DNA of 64,000 nucleotides from Vreelandella halophila. GTDB lineage: Bacteria; Pseudomonadota; Gammaproteobacteria; Pseudomonadales; Oleiphilaceae. The notes under the pieces are model-generated. The model ran no database searches and was not told the origin of the DNA. It worked only from the letters and a program-made list of their open reading frames with translations. The translations under genes were made by a program, and so were the position numbers. Location: the NCBI RefSeq assembly GCF_009856365.1, contig NZ_WMEX01000008.1, positions 1 to 64,000 of the forward strand, given 5' to 3'. The stretch's first letter is position 1. The number at the start of each line of letters is the position of its first letter. Shown one piece after another: positions 34,317-43,119 of the stretch.

Positions 34317-35739
34317 CGTCTGTCTCCCTTTCATCCCAGAGTCGTCCGTCACTGGCCAGCAGCATGGTCGCTGCTGAGGGCCCCCAGGTTCCCGCCCTGT
34401 AAGGCTCCGGACGGGCGCCTGAATCACGCCAGTTCTGAAGGATCGGGTCCACCCATTCCCAGGCCGCCATGAGTTCATCATGGCGAACGAACAGCGTCTG
34501 GTTATCCTGGATCACGTCACTGAGCAGCCGCTCGTAGGCGTCCGGTGCCCGCTCCCGTCTCAGGGTCTGCGGGTTGAGGCTGAGCTCGGACATGCGGATG
34601 TCCATGGCCGCCCCGGGGCGTTTCTCGCTGAATGAAAGCTGGATGCCCTCGTCCGGCTGCAGGCGGAAGACCAGGCGGTTGGCCATGCTCGCGCGCTGCT
34701 GCGGAAAAATCGAATGCGGCACGGGCCGGAAGTGGACCACAATCTCGCAGGTGCGTTCCGGCAGGCGCTTGCCTGTGCGCAGGTAGAACGGCACCCCGGC
34801 CCAGCGCCAGTTATCAATGGCAACACGCATGGCCACAAAGGTCTCCGTGGCGCTCTCACGGACATCGGCATCCTCCGTGTAGCCGGCCTCACCGCCAGCT
34901 CCGGAGACATACTGCCCTCGCACCACCTCTTCGGCGATGGAGGCGGCTTCCATGGGCCTGAGGGCTCGCAGCACCTTCACTTTCTCATCGCGCACCGCAT
35001 CCGCATCAAGGGTGTTCGGGGGTTCCATGGCCGTCATGCACAGCAGCTGCAGCAGATGGTTCTGGACCATGTCCCGCAGGGCCCCAACCTCATCATAGAA
35101 GGCACCGCGGCCGGCCACGCTGCCGGATTCGGCAATGGTAATCTGGATGTGATCGATGTAACGGTGATTCCACTGACTCTCGAAGATGGAATTGGCAAAA
35201 CGCAGAACCAGCAGGTTCTGGACGGTTTCCTTGCCCAGGTAATGGTCGATGCGGAAGATCTGGCGCTCGCTGAAGCATTCCCGCACACTGCTCTCGATTG
35301 CTTCCGCCGAGGCGTAATCCAGCCCTATGGGCTTCTCCAGCACAATCCTGGACCGCCCGGAGACCAGGCCCGCCTCATCCAGCGCCTGGGTGATACCAGC
35401 GTACAGGTCAGCGCGGGTGGCGAGGTAGAAGATGCAGTGCTGCCCGTCCAGACTCCCACGCAGACGCCCCAGCGCGCCCGGATCCGTGGCATCCGCGGAC
35501 ACATAGTCCACATGGGCCAGGAACTCATCGGCGACATGGCCTTCCAGCGCATCGACGAGTTCCGCGCGCCATTCATCGCGGGTACGGGCACTGCGGCTCA
35601 CGCCCACAAGCTGCCAGTGCTCCGGCAGGGCCCCGTCACACCAGAGCGCATACAGGGACGGCACCAGCCGCCGCCGGGCCAGGTCGCCTGCGGCGCCGAA
35701 AAGGACCAGGGTGAAGGGCGTGGCATCGTTTGGGTTCAT
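34300..35739 (-). CDS. zwf: Glucose-6-phosphate 1-dehydrogenase
   Basis: 479 residues. It oxidises glucose 6-phosphate to 6-phosphogluconolactone with NADP+ (or NAD+). The nucleotide motif FGAAGDLARRRLVPSLY occupies residues 14-30, EKPIGLD near 134-140, and the active-site signature RIDHYLGKETVQNLL lies near 162-176, including the catalytic histidine. VPFYLRTGKRLPER near 318-331 is also diagnostic. It is transcribed with edd (17-base overlap) and divergently from galU. No clear HexR-type operator was seen in the 143-base divergent spacer. Confidence 0.95.
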   Translation of the reverse strand: MNPNDATPFTLVLFGAAGDLARRRLVPSLYALWCDGALPEHWQLVGVSRSARTRDEWRAELVDALEGHVADEFLAHVDYVSADATDPGALGRLRGSLDGQHCIFYLATRADLYAGITQALDEAGLVSGRSRIVLEKPIGLDYASAEAIESSVRECFSERQIFRIDHYLGKETVQNLLVLRFANSIFESQWNHRYIDHIQITIAESGSVAGRGAFYDEVGALRDMVQNHLLQLLCMTAMEPPNTLDADAVRDEKVKVLRALRPMEAASIAEEVVRGQYVSGAGGEAGYTEDADVRESATETFVAMRVAIDNWRWAGVPFYLRTGKRLPERTCEIVVHFRPVPHSIFPQQRASMANRLVFRLQPDEGIQLSFSEKRPGAAMDIRMSELSLNPQTLRRERAPDAYERLLSDVIQDNQTLFVRHDELMAAWEWVDPILQNWRDSGARPEPYRAGTWGPSAATMLLASDGRLWDERETDDAPDG

Positions 35740-35882
35740 GATTACAGCATGAGCAATCCCTGCGGGCAGCGCAAATCAAAGAACCGCAATGAGCACCCTC
35801 TTTTTTGTGCAACGGATTGTTTACACTGGTGGCTTCTGGAATCATCCGTGCATCAGCGAAAACACAACAGGGAACGCAAGCC

Positions 35883-36728
35883 ATGATCAGCAAATGCCTT
35901 TTCCCGGTCGCCGGTTACGGCACCCGCTTTCTCCCGGCCACCAAGGCCATGCCCAAGGAGATCCTGCCCATCGTCAACAAACCGCTGGTGCAGTACGCGG
36001 TGGAAGAGGCCTCGGAGGCGGGCATTCAGGATATCGGCTTCGTCACAGGCCGTGGCAAGCGTGCCATCGAAGACCATTTCGACATCAGCTATGAGCTGGA
36101 ACATCAGATCGCGGGTACCGGCAAGGAAGATAACCTCAAGGGCATCCGCAACCTGATCGAGAACCACCGCTTCGCCTTTACTCGGCAGAACGAGATGAAG
36201 GGCCTGGGCCACGCCATCCTCACCGGCCGCAACCTGATCGGTGACAATCCATTCGGGGTCATCCTGGCGGATGACTTCTGTGTTGCCGGGGACAATGACG
36301 ACGGTGTCATGGCCCAGATGGTCAAGCTCTACAACCAGTTCCGGTGCAGCATCGTGGCCATCGAGGAAGTGCCCGAGGACGAAACCCACAAGTACGGGGT
36401 CATCGAGGGCGAAACCATGAAGGACGGTCTGTACCGGATCACCGACATGGTGGAAAAGCCACCAAAAGATCAGGCCCCCTCAAACCTGGCCATCATCGGG
36501 CGCTACATCCTGACGCCGGATATTTTCGACATCCTGGAGCGGACCAAGCCTGGCAAGGGCGGCGAAATCCAGATCACAGACGCCCTGCTGGAACAGGCAA
36601 AGAACGGCTGTGTTCTTGCCTACCAATTCCGGGGCCGGCGTTTTGACTGTGGCAGCATTGACGGTTTTGTCGAGGCGACCAACCACGTGTACGAAAACGT
36701 CTATCGCCGCGGCGAACGCAACCTCTGA
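35883..36728 (+). CDS. galU: UTP-glucose-1-phosphate uridylyltransferase
   Basis: 281 residues from the ATG at 35883. It makes UDP-glucose for lipopolysaccharide, exopolysaccharide and osmoprotectant synthesis. The nucleotidyltransferase signature CLFPVAGYGTRFLPATKAMPKE is at 5-26 (in parts CLFPVAGYGTRFLPAT, KAMPKEILPIVNKPLVQYAV), followed by NEMKGLGHAIL, FGVILADDFC, HKYGVIEGE and the catalytic VEKPPKDQAPSNLAIIGRY segment. It heads a five-gene cluster with a glycerate kinase, MMPL exporter and two small proteins (gap of 20 bases to the next gene). Confidence 0.95.
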   Translation: MISKCLFPVAGYGTRFLPATKAMPKEILPIVNKPLVQYAVEEASEAGIQDIGFVTGRGKRAIEDHFDISYELEHQIAGTGKEDNLKGIRNLIENHRFAFTRQNEMKGLGHAILTGRNLIGDNPFGVILADDFCVAGDNDDGVMAQMVKLYNQFRCSIVAIEEVPEDETHKYGVIEGETMKDGLYRITDMVEKPPKDQAPSNLAIIGRYILTPDIFDILERTKPGKGGEIQITDALLEQAKNGCVLAYQFRGRRFDCGSIDGFVEATNHVYENVYRRGERNL

Positions 36729-36748
36729 GCGGAAACACAGGCTGGCGC

Positions 36749-37762
36749 ATGGCGGAACACACGGCAGGCAGAGAACACAGACCAGGGACGGTCATCTTTC
36801 CGGAGGCCAGCTGGCCCGACGATACCCCTCTCCCGACCCGGAGCATCACCGAGGCTCGCCAGCATGCGGTGCTGGCGCTGCAGCGGTTCCTCGCCGCTGA
36901 ACAGCTCCCCCAGGGGTGGATGAGTGTTTTCCCGCGCCTGGTCATCCCCATGGCCGCGTGGCTGCTCACCGACCGGCGCCGGCTTGGCCGCCCACTGGTC
37001 ATGGCCATTGGTGGCAGCCAGGGCAGCGGCAAGACCACCCTGGCACGGGCACTGAGGCTGGTTCTACACCACTGCTTTGCCGTCTCCTCCTGCGTGCTCA
37101 GCCTGGACGACTTCTACCTGAGCCGGCATTCCCGCCGCGAACTTGCGGACACCGTGCACCCACTGCTGGCGACCCGTGGGGTTCCCGGCACCCACGACAT
37201 CGAGGGGCTGCTGGAATGTGTGGAGAGGCTGCACGGTGCCAGCCATGATACCCGCACGCCCCTGCCACTCTTCGACAAAAGCGCGGATGACCGGCTGCCC
37301 GAGTCCCAGTGGCACAGCTTCCAGGGGCGCCCCGGCATTATCCTGCTGGAGGGCTGGTGCCTGGGCGCCCAGGCCGTCGACGAGCGTGAGCTCGACACAC
37401 CGGTCAACAGCCTGGAGGCTGAACAGGATCCGAGCGGGCTCTGGCGGCATTATGTGAATGAACAGCTGGCCGGTCGCTATCAGGATCTGTTCCAGCGCTT
37501 CGACCGCTCACTCTTCCTGCAGGCCCCATCCTGGGACGCCGTGCAGCGCTGGCGGCTGCTCCAGGAGGCAAAGCTGATCCGCAATCGCAGCGACAGCTAC
37601 CGCGCCCACCTGGACGAAGGCGATGCCTTCGCTACCTTCATGGCGCATTACGAGCGTACCACCCGACGGCTGCTTGAATCGCCACCCGCGTCCGATATCC
37701 ATCTGGCCCTGGATGAGCAGCAACGCTTTAAGGCCCTCACGTTCAACCCATCAAAGAGGTAG
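36749..37762 (+). CDS. D-glycerate 3-kinase (plant-type GLYK family)
   Basis: 337 residues. The P-loop GGSQGSGKTTLARAL is near 88-102, with LSLDDFYLSRHSRRELADTV near 119-138, TRGVPGTHDIEGL near 145-157, and the lid/substrate motif ILLEGWCLGAQAVDE near 196-210, all characteristic of the plant and cyanobacterial GLYK / yeast Tda10 family. The expected reaction is D-glycerate plus ATP to 3-phosphoglycerate, a photorespiration-type salvage step. A pantothenate-kinase-like side activity is an alternative. It shares the galU transcript and is followed at four bases by the MMPL gene. Confidence 0.82.
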   Translation: MAEHTAGREHRPGTVIFPEASWPDDTPLPTRSITEARQHAVLALQRFLAAEQLPQGWMSVFPRLVIPMAAWLLTDRRRLGRPLVMAIGGSQGSGKTTLARALRLVLHHCFAVSSCVLSLDDFYLSRHSRRELADTVHPLLATRGVPGTHDIEGLLECVERLHGASHDTRTPLPLFDKSADDRLPESQWHSFQGRPGIILLEGWCLGAQAVDERELDTPVNSLEAEQDPSGLWRHYVNEQLAGRYQDLFQRFDRSLFLQAPSWDAVQRWRLLQEAKLIRNRSDSYRAHLDEGDAFATFMAHYERTTRRLLESPPASDIHLALDEQQRFKALTFNPSKR

Positions 37763-37766
37763 TACC

Positions 37767-40256
37767 TTGGGTAACCGACTTTTCCATCTTTACGATCGAA
37801 CCGTTCTGTCCCATCCAGTGCTTACCCTGCTCCTGGTGCTCATCGCCGCCGTGATAGCCGGATTGCGCCTGGACCAGTTCCGGCTCGATGCGTCACCGGA
37901 CACCCTGGTCATGGAGGGCGATGAGTCCTTCGAGTATTACCAGCAGACCTATCAGCGGTTTGAGACCACGGATGACTTCCTGGTAGTCAGCTACCAGCCG
38001 GAAGGCGAGCTGTTCAGCGACGACGCGCTCAACCGGCTGGAGCAACTGCGCGACGATCTTATGGCCGTTGAGGGCATTGATGAGAGCAACAGCATCCTCA
38101 ACGTGCCGCTGCTGCACAGCCCGGACATGACGCTCATGACCGTGAACAAGCACATGAAGACCCTGGACGGGGATGATGTGCCGCTGGATACCGCCCGCAA
38201 GGCATTGATGGAGAACCCGCTCTACCAGAACATGCTGGTCAGCGAGGACGGTACCACCACCGCCATCCAGTTGCTGCTGCCCACGGACGAACGCTATTAC
38301 GAGCTGCGCGACCGGCGCGACGCCCTCCAGCAGAAGGAAGGCGACCAGGGGCTCTCTGAAGCCGAGGAAAGCGAGCTTTCACAGGTGCTGGCCGACTATC
38401 GCCAGCGCAAGGAAGCCCTGAACGCCCAGCAGGACCGGATCATCCGGGACGTGCGCGACGTCCTTGCCAATTACGGGGATCAGGCCCGCATCCACTTGGG
38501 CGGCGTGCCCATGATCGTGGCCGACATGATGGCTTTCGTTGAGAGCGATCTGGTGACCTTCGGTCTCGGCGTCCTGGCTTTCATCATCCTGATGCTGGGC
38601 ATCATCTTCCGCCAGCCGCGCTGGGTGCTGCTGCCGCTGCTGTGCTGCGCTCTTACCGTATGGCTCACCCTGGGCTACCTGGGCTGGACGCACTGGCCGG
38701 TGACCGTTATCTCTTCGAATTTTGTGTCGCTGCTGCTGATCATCACCATGTCGCTGACGATCCACCTGATCGTGCGCCATCGTGAGTACCAGCAGGTGCA
38801 GCCTGACGCCAACCGCTACCAGCTGGTAGCCGAAACCGTCAGCGCCATGGGCCGGCCCTGCTTCTACATGGTGATCACCACCGTCGTTGCGTTCGGTTCC
38901 CTGATTTTCAGTTCAATCCGGCCGGTGATCGACTTCGGGCTTATGATGACCGTGGGCATCCTGATCGGCTATGCCGTGGTCTTTCTGGTCCTGCCGGCGG
39001 TGCTCATGCTGCTGCCGCGCGCTGCCCAGCCCGGAGGTGCGCTGCACCGCACACCGGTCACGGAGTACCTGGCCCGGGTTACCGATAACTACCGAGGCAC
39101 AATTCTGGCCTTCAGTGCCGCATTGGCAGTGGTCTGTGCCGTGGGTGTGTCCTGGCTGTCGGTGGAGAACCGTTTCATCGACTACTTCAAGTCGGATACC
39201 GAGATCCACCAGGGAATGGTCGTGATCGACCAGAAACTCGGCGGCACCACGCCACTGGATGTGATCATCAGTCTTGAGCAGAATGACGGCACGCCCACCG
39301 AGGACTGCGATCCCTTCGTGGACCCTGAGTGTGAGCCCCGGGAGCAGATTGACAGTTTCTTCAGCACCGATGGCGCTGAGCTGGTCAAGACCATTCATGA
39401 TTTCCTGGACGAGCAGCCCCAGACGGGCAAGGTGATCTCCCTGGCCACCACCATCCGGCTGGCGGAGCGCGTCAATCAGGGCAAGCTGAACCCGCTGCAG
39501 CTGGGGCTGATGGGCCGCGCCTTCCCCGAGGACCTGCAGGGACTGCTGCTGGATCCCTACGTCAACGAGGAAACCGGCGAGGCCCGCTTCAGCATCCGCC
39601 TGATCGAATCCTCGCCGGAGCTGAACCGGGATGCCCTGTTCGAGCGCATCCGTTCACACCTGACCGGCGAGATCGGCCTCGAGGACGAACAGGTCAATCT
39701 CACCGGCATGGCGGTCCTTTACAATAATATGCTGCAGAGCCTGTTCAGCTCCCAGATCAAGACACTGGGCGCCGTGTTCCTGGCCATCATGGCCATGTTC
39801 CTGGTCCTGTTCCGGTCACTGCGCGTGGCGGTGGTGGCGATTGTGCCCAACCTTCTGGCCGCGGGCACGGTCCTGGGCATCATGGGGCTGATGGGCATTC
39901 CGCTGGACATGATGACCATTACGGTCGCCGCAATAACGGTGGGCATTGCCGTGGACGACACCATTCACTACATCTACCGCTTCCGCGAGGAGATCCGTCG
40001 TGATGGCGACTACCAGGCCGCCATGCACCGCAGTCACCAGACCATCGGCCGCGCCATGCTCTACACCTCGCTGACCATCATTGTCGGCTTCTCGATCCTG
40101 GCCCTGTCGAACTTCATCCCGACCATCTACTTCGGGGTCTTCACAGGCCTTGCCATGGCGATCGCCCTGCTCGGCGCACTGACGCTGCTGCCAAGGCTGC
40201 TGCTGATGGTGAAACCCTTCGGGCCGGATCAGGGAGCAGCAACGGAGAACGGATGA
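37767..40256 (+). CDS. MMPL/RND-superfamily exporter (HAE3-like)
   Basis: 829 residues starting at TTG 37767, which has AGAGG upstream; the longer frame from 37623 overlaps the kinase gene. A duplicated RND topology is visible: TM1 at about 15-35, a large periplasmic loop, five helices from VTFGLGVLAFIILMLGIIF to about 430, a second TM7 (GTILAFSAALAVVCAVGVSW), a second loop and five helices to the end. VAAITVGIAVDDTIHYIYRFREE near 725-747 carries the conserved acidic relay of the family. HAE3/hopanoid-type RND proteins export lipids or act in envelope maintenance without a fusion protein. Substrate unknown. The second loop has a CDPFVDPEC cysteine pair. Confidence 0.85.
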   Translation: MGNRLFHLYDRTVLSHPVLTLLLVLIAAVIAGLRLDQFRLDASPDTLVMEGDESFEYYQQTYQRFETTDDFLVVSYQPEGELFSDDALNRLEQLRDDLMAVEGIDESNSILNVPLLHSPDMTLMTVNKHMKTLDGDDVPLDTARKALMENPLYQNMLVSEDGTTTAIQLLLPTDERYYELRDRRDALQQKEGDQGLSEAEESELSQVLADYRQRKEALNAQQDRIIRDVRDVLANYGDQARIHLGGVPMIVADMMAFVESDLVTFGLGVLAFIILMLGIIFRQPRWVLLPLLCCALTVWLTLGYLGWTHWPVTVISSNFVSLLLIITMSLTIHLIVRHREYQQVQPDANRYQLVAETVSAMGRPCFYMVITTVVAFGSLIFSSIRPVIDFGLMMTVGILIGYAVVFLVLPAVLMLLPRAAQPGGALHRTPVTEYLARVTDNYRGTILAFSAALAVVCAVGVSWLSVENRFIDYFKSDTEIHQGMVVIDQKLGGTTPLDVIISLEQNDGTPTEDCDPFVDPECEPREQIDSFFSTDGAELVKTIHDFLDEQPQTGKVISLATTIRLAERVNQGKLNPLQLGLMGRAFPEDLQGLLLDPYVNEETGEARFSIRLIESSPELNRDALFERIRSHLTGEIGLEDEQVNLTGMAVLYNNMLQSLFSSQIKTLGAVFLAIMAMFLVLFRSLRVAVVAIVPNLLAAGTVLGIMGLMGIPLDMMTITVAAITVGIAVDDTIHYIYRFREEIRRDGDYQAAMHRSHQTIGRAMLYTSLTIIVGFSILALSNFIPTIYFGVFTGLAMAIALLGALTLLPRLLLMVKPFGPDQGAATENG

Positions 40257-40582
40257 TGACCCTTCTGACGACCCTGGTGCTACTGATCATGGTGGGCCTG
40301 AGTGGCTGGACGCTGTACTGTCTCCGACAGCAGCGCCGCCGCGTGGAACATGCACTGGCACGGGTGGCGGACCCGGAGCTGCCACCGCCGGAGATGCTGA
40401 TGACCGTACGCGTGCTCAACCCGATTGAGGTGGCCCGCAGGGAGTCGGCCGGCGCTCGCCTGGTGGGTGACTACATGCCCGAGACCGTCCGCCGCATCGT
40501 GTTCCGCCAGCTCACTTCGGAGCTTGATGAAGCCCTCTCGGAACGTGGCATCGAGTCCGAAATCAGCGTTGAATACAGGTGA
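40253..40582 (+). CDS. Small membrane-anchored protein following the MMPL exporter
   Basis: 109 residues. The ATG overlaps the TGA of the exporter gene (ATGATGA), so translation is probably coupled. One transmembrane helix (about 3-22) precedes a cytoplasmic body with CLRQQRRRVEHALARVADPE, PEMLMTVRVLNPIEVARRES and a C-terminal helix ETVRRIVFRQLTSELDEAL. No family recognised. The tight linkage suggests an accessory subunit of the exporter. Confidence 0.7.
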   Translation: MMTLLTTLVLLIMVGLSGWTLYCLRQQRRRVEHALARVADPELPPPEMLMTVRVLNPIEVARRESAGARLVGDYMPETVRRIVFRQLTSELDEALSERGIESEISVEYR

Positions 40583-40821
40583 TCGCCATGATGATGCTTC
40601 TCAACCTGCTGCTTGGCGCCACCGCGCTGACCCTGTCAGGTCTGGCCGTGCGCGAACTCCATCACCAGGAACAGCTGATCCAGCGCCTGGAACAGTACGC
40701 CGCCCACGAGCGACGCCCCAAACAGGGTCGCGTCATTCACAGCAATTACGAAGAGCCGATCACGCCGGCCTTTGAGACACTGCCAAGGCGGATCATCGAC
40801 CAGCTGACCCGGCGGCGCTGA
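40579..40821 (+). CDS. Small membrane-anchored protein, last gene of the galU-MMPL cluster
   Basis: 80 residues from a GTG that overlaps the previous stop codon (GTGA); an ATG at 40588 is the alternative start. N-terminal helix MMMLLNLLLGATALTLSGLA, then a coiled-coil-like HHQEQLIQRLEQYAAHER and a basic tail. It resembles the preceding gene in layout (short helix plus cytoplasmic tail) though not in sequence. Function unknown. Confidence 0.6.
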   Translation: MIAMMMLLNLLLGATALTLSGLAVRELHHQEQLIQRLEQYAAHERRPKQGRVIHSNYEEPITPAFETLPRRIIDQLTRRR

Positions 40822-40868
40822 CCCTCCCGACATAGTGCTACTGCCACTCTGCCGCACACATTTATCCG

Positions 40869-40889
40869 TTGCGAATATCTATTATTTCG
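40869..40889. promoter_or_regulatory. Weak Fur-box-like sequence upstream of the TonB receptor gene
   Basis: TTGCGAATATCTATTATTTCG has AAT/ATT symmetry and shares about half its positions with the 19-base Fur consensus. It lies 45-65 bases before the receptor start. The match is weak; the call rests mostly on expectation for an iron-transport operon. Confidence 0.3.
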
Positions 40890-40932
40890 TTTACCGTTCC
40901 GCCCCATTACCAATTCGTTATGGGGTGACCAC

Positions 40933-43104
40933 ATGAATGTCCGCCAGGGACCAAGCCTGCTTTCGATCAGCATTGCCCTACTAAGCACCGTTCCGGGCAC
41001 CGTTATTGCCCAGGAGGGAACGGCCAGCCAGAGAACCTTTTCCGCGCCAACACTGGAAGTCCAGGCCAGCGCCGATGCCTCGGAAGAGGGGCTGAGCCCC
41101 GCCTTTGCGGGAGGACAGGTGGCCGAGGGAGGCCGCGTTGGGCTGCTCGGCAATCAGGACGTAATGGAAACGCCCTACAACTTCACCAACTACACCGAAC
41201 TCCTGATCGAGGACCAACAGGCGGCCAGTGTCGGAGACGTGCTGCTTAATGATCCGGCCGTACGTGTCGCCCGGGGTTTCGGGAACTTCCAGCAGGTCTA
41301 CCTGGTGCGCGGTCTGCCCGTTTTCTCGGACGACATGACCTACAACGGCCTTTACGGCCTCCTGCCCCGGCAGTACCTGGCGTCCGAGTTCATCCAGCGG
41401 GTGCAGGTTTTCCGTGGTGCCAACACCTTCCTCAAGGGGGCAGCGCCGGGCGGCAGTGGCCTCGGTGGCGCCGTGAATGTGGTGCCCAAACGTGCCCCGA
41501 ATCATCCCCTCACCCAGGTGACAACGGGTGTCCAGAGCGGCGGGCAGGCCTACGCGGCGGCGGATGTGGCGCGACGCTCCGAGGACGGGCGCTACGGGGT
41601 ACGGGTCAATGCGGCCCGCCGTGATGGGGATACGGCCGTGGACGGCGAATCCCGCGAACTCTCCATGACCCACATTGGGCTCGATTACCAGGGCGAAGAC
41701 CTCCGGCTGTCTGCAGACCTGGGGTACCAGGATCACCTGATGGACGCGAGCCAGCCGAACATCACGATCAAAAGTGGACTGGCTATCCCGGATGCGCCGG
41801 ACGCTTCCGAGAGCGTTGGCCAGCCCTGGACCTACTCGGAATCCGAGGATGTGTTCGGGACGGTTCGTGGCGAGTACGACTTCAGTGAGGCAATCACTGG
41901 CTGGCTCGCTTTCGGTATGCGGCAGGGGGAAGAGGAATCCACCTTCGCCAACCCGACGGTGGTCGACAGCAATGGTGACTACACGGCCAACCGCTTCGAC
42001 AACAGCCGTGAGGACACCGTCGAAACCGGGGAGGTCGGTGTGCGCACCGAGTTCACCACCGGCTCGATTGCCCATGAAATGACGCTTTCAGGTTCGACCT
42101 ATGAGCTTGAATCAAAGAACGCCTTTGTGTTCGGACCCACGATCCTCGGCAACATCTACAACCCGATGGACGCACCGGAGCCACCCTCAGCCGGCTTCAG
42201 CGGGGGTGACCTTGATAACCCAGGACTGACCCAGAAAACCCGGCTTTCCAGCGTGGCGCTGGCGGATCAGCTGTCATTGATGGACGACCGGCTGAACATC
42301 ACTCTGGGCGCACGCCACCAGCGGATTGAGTCCAAAACCTACGACTACAACACCGGAGACCGGACAACCAATTACGAAGAAAGCGCGATAACGCCTTCCC
42401 TCGGGGTCGTCTATCAGCTGACGCCGTCAATCGCCACCTACGCCAACTACATCGAAGGCCTTCAGGAGGGCGATACAGCGCCGGCAACCGCGAACAACCA
42501 GCCGGTCGTCAATGCGGGCGAAACCCTTGAACCGTTCACAACGGAACAGAGCGAAGTCGGGCTCAAGTTCGAACAGGGGACCCTGGGCGGCAACGCCTCG
42601 TTCTACTACAGCCGCAAGCCCAGCGCCAAGGTGGACAGTAACAACGTTTTCCGTGTCTCGGACTACCGGCGTAATCGGGGCGTTGAGCTGAACGCCTACG
42701 GCAAGGCCACCAACCATCTGACCGTGCTCGGCGGCGTCAGCTATCTGGATACCGACGTGGATGGCAACGATGCGATTGGCGCACCGGACACCCAGGCCAA
42801 CCTCAACCTGAAGTACGACGTCCCCGCCCTGCCCGACCTGGCGCTCGATAGCCGCCTTATCTACACCAGCTCACAGTATGCGGATTCCAACAACCAGCAG
42901 AAGGTGCCCTCCTGGACCCGGCTCGATATTGGTGCCCGCTACCTTGTCCCCATGGGGGATGACCGTTTGCTGACAGTGCGGGCCCGGGTCGAGAACGTGG
43001 CGGATCATGATTACTGGGCCTCCGCAGGCGGGTATCCGGGCCAGGGTTACCTGACTGTAGGTGCTCCGCGTACCTTCATGCTGTCAGCCACCGTCGACTT
43101 CTAG
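40933..43104 (+). CDS. TonB-dependent siderophore receptor
   Basis: 723 residues. Signal peptide about 1-26, ending TVIAQ. The mature N-terminus has a short possible TonB-box region and then the plug domain: ETPYNFTNYTELLIEDQQA, SVGDVLLNDPAVRVARGFGNFQQVYLVRGLPV and VEVFRG-like VQVFRGANTFLKGAAPGGSGLGGAVNVVPKRA (in parts: VQVFRGANTFLKG, APGGSGLGGAVNVVPKRA), as in FhuA/FpvA-type receptors. The 22-strand barrel ends in TFMLSATVDF with a terminal phenylalanine. There is no N-terminal signalling (STN) domain. It is followed 15 bases later by a PepSY protein, suggesting reductive release of iron after import. The siderophore is unknown. Confidence 0.9.
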   Translation: MNVRQGPSLLSISIALLSTVPGTVIAQEGTASQRTFSAPTLEVQASADASEEGLSPAFAGGQVAEGGRVGLLGNQDVMETPYNFTNYTELLIEDQQAASVGDVLLNDPAVRVARGFGNFQQVYLVRGLPVFSDDMTYNGLYGLLPRQYLASEFIQRVQVFRGANTFLKGAAPGGSGLGGAVNVVPKRAPNHPLTQVTTGVQSGGQAYAAADVARRSEDGRYGVRVNAARRDGDTAVDGESRELSMTHIGLDYQGEDLRLSADLGYQDHLMDASQPNITIKSGLAIPDAPDASESVGQPWTYSESEDVFGTVRGEYDFSEAITGWLAFGMRQGEEESTFANPTVVDSNGDYTANRFDNSREDTVETGEVGVRTEFTTGSIAHEMTLSGSTYELESKNAFVFGPTILGNIYNPMDAPEPPSAGFSGGDLDNPGLTQKTRLSSVALADQLSLMDDRLNITLGARHQRIESKTYDYNTGDRTTNYEESAITPSLGVVYQLTPSIATYANYIEGLQEGDTAPATANNQPVVNAGETLEPFTTEQSEVGLKFEQGTLGGNASFYYSRKPSAKVDSNNVFRVSDYRRNRGVELNAYGKATNHLTVLGGVSYLDTDVDGNDAIGAPDTQANLNLKYDVPALPDLALDSRLIYTSSQYADSNNQQKVPSWTRLDIGARYLVPMGDDRLLTVRARVENVADHDYWASAGGYPGQGYLTVGAPRTFMLSATVDF

Positions 43105-43119
43105 GAGACCCGGTTCCCA

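Noticed and set aside
32739-34472. 577-codon open frame on the plus strand
   Set aside because: Antisense to edd, which has complete family motifs.
35740-35882. HexR-type operator between zwf and galU
   Set aside because: TTGTTTACAC near 35827 has a passing resemblance, but the symmetric half needed for a HexR site is missing.
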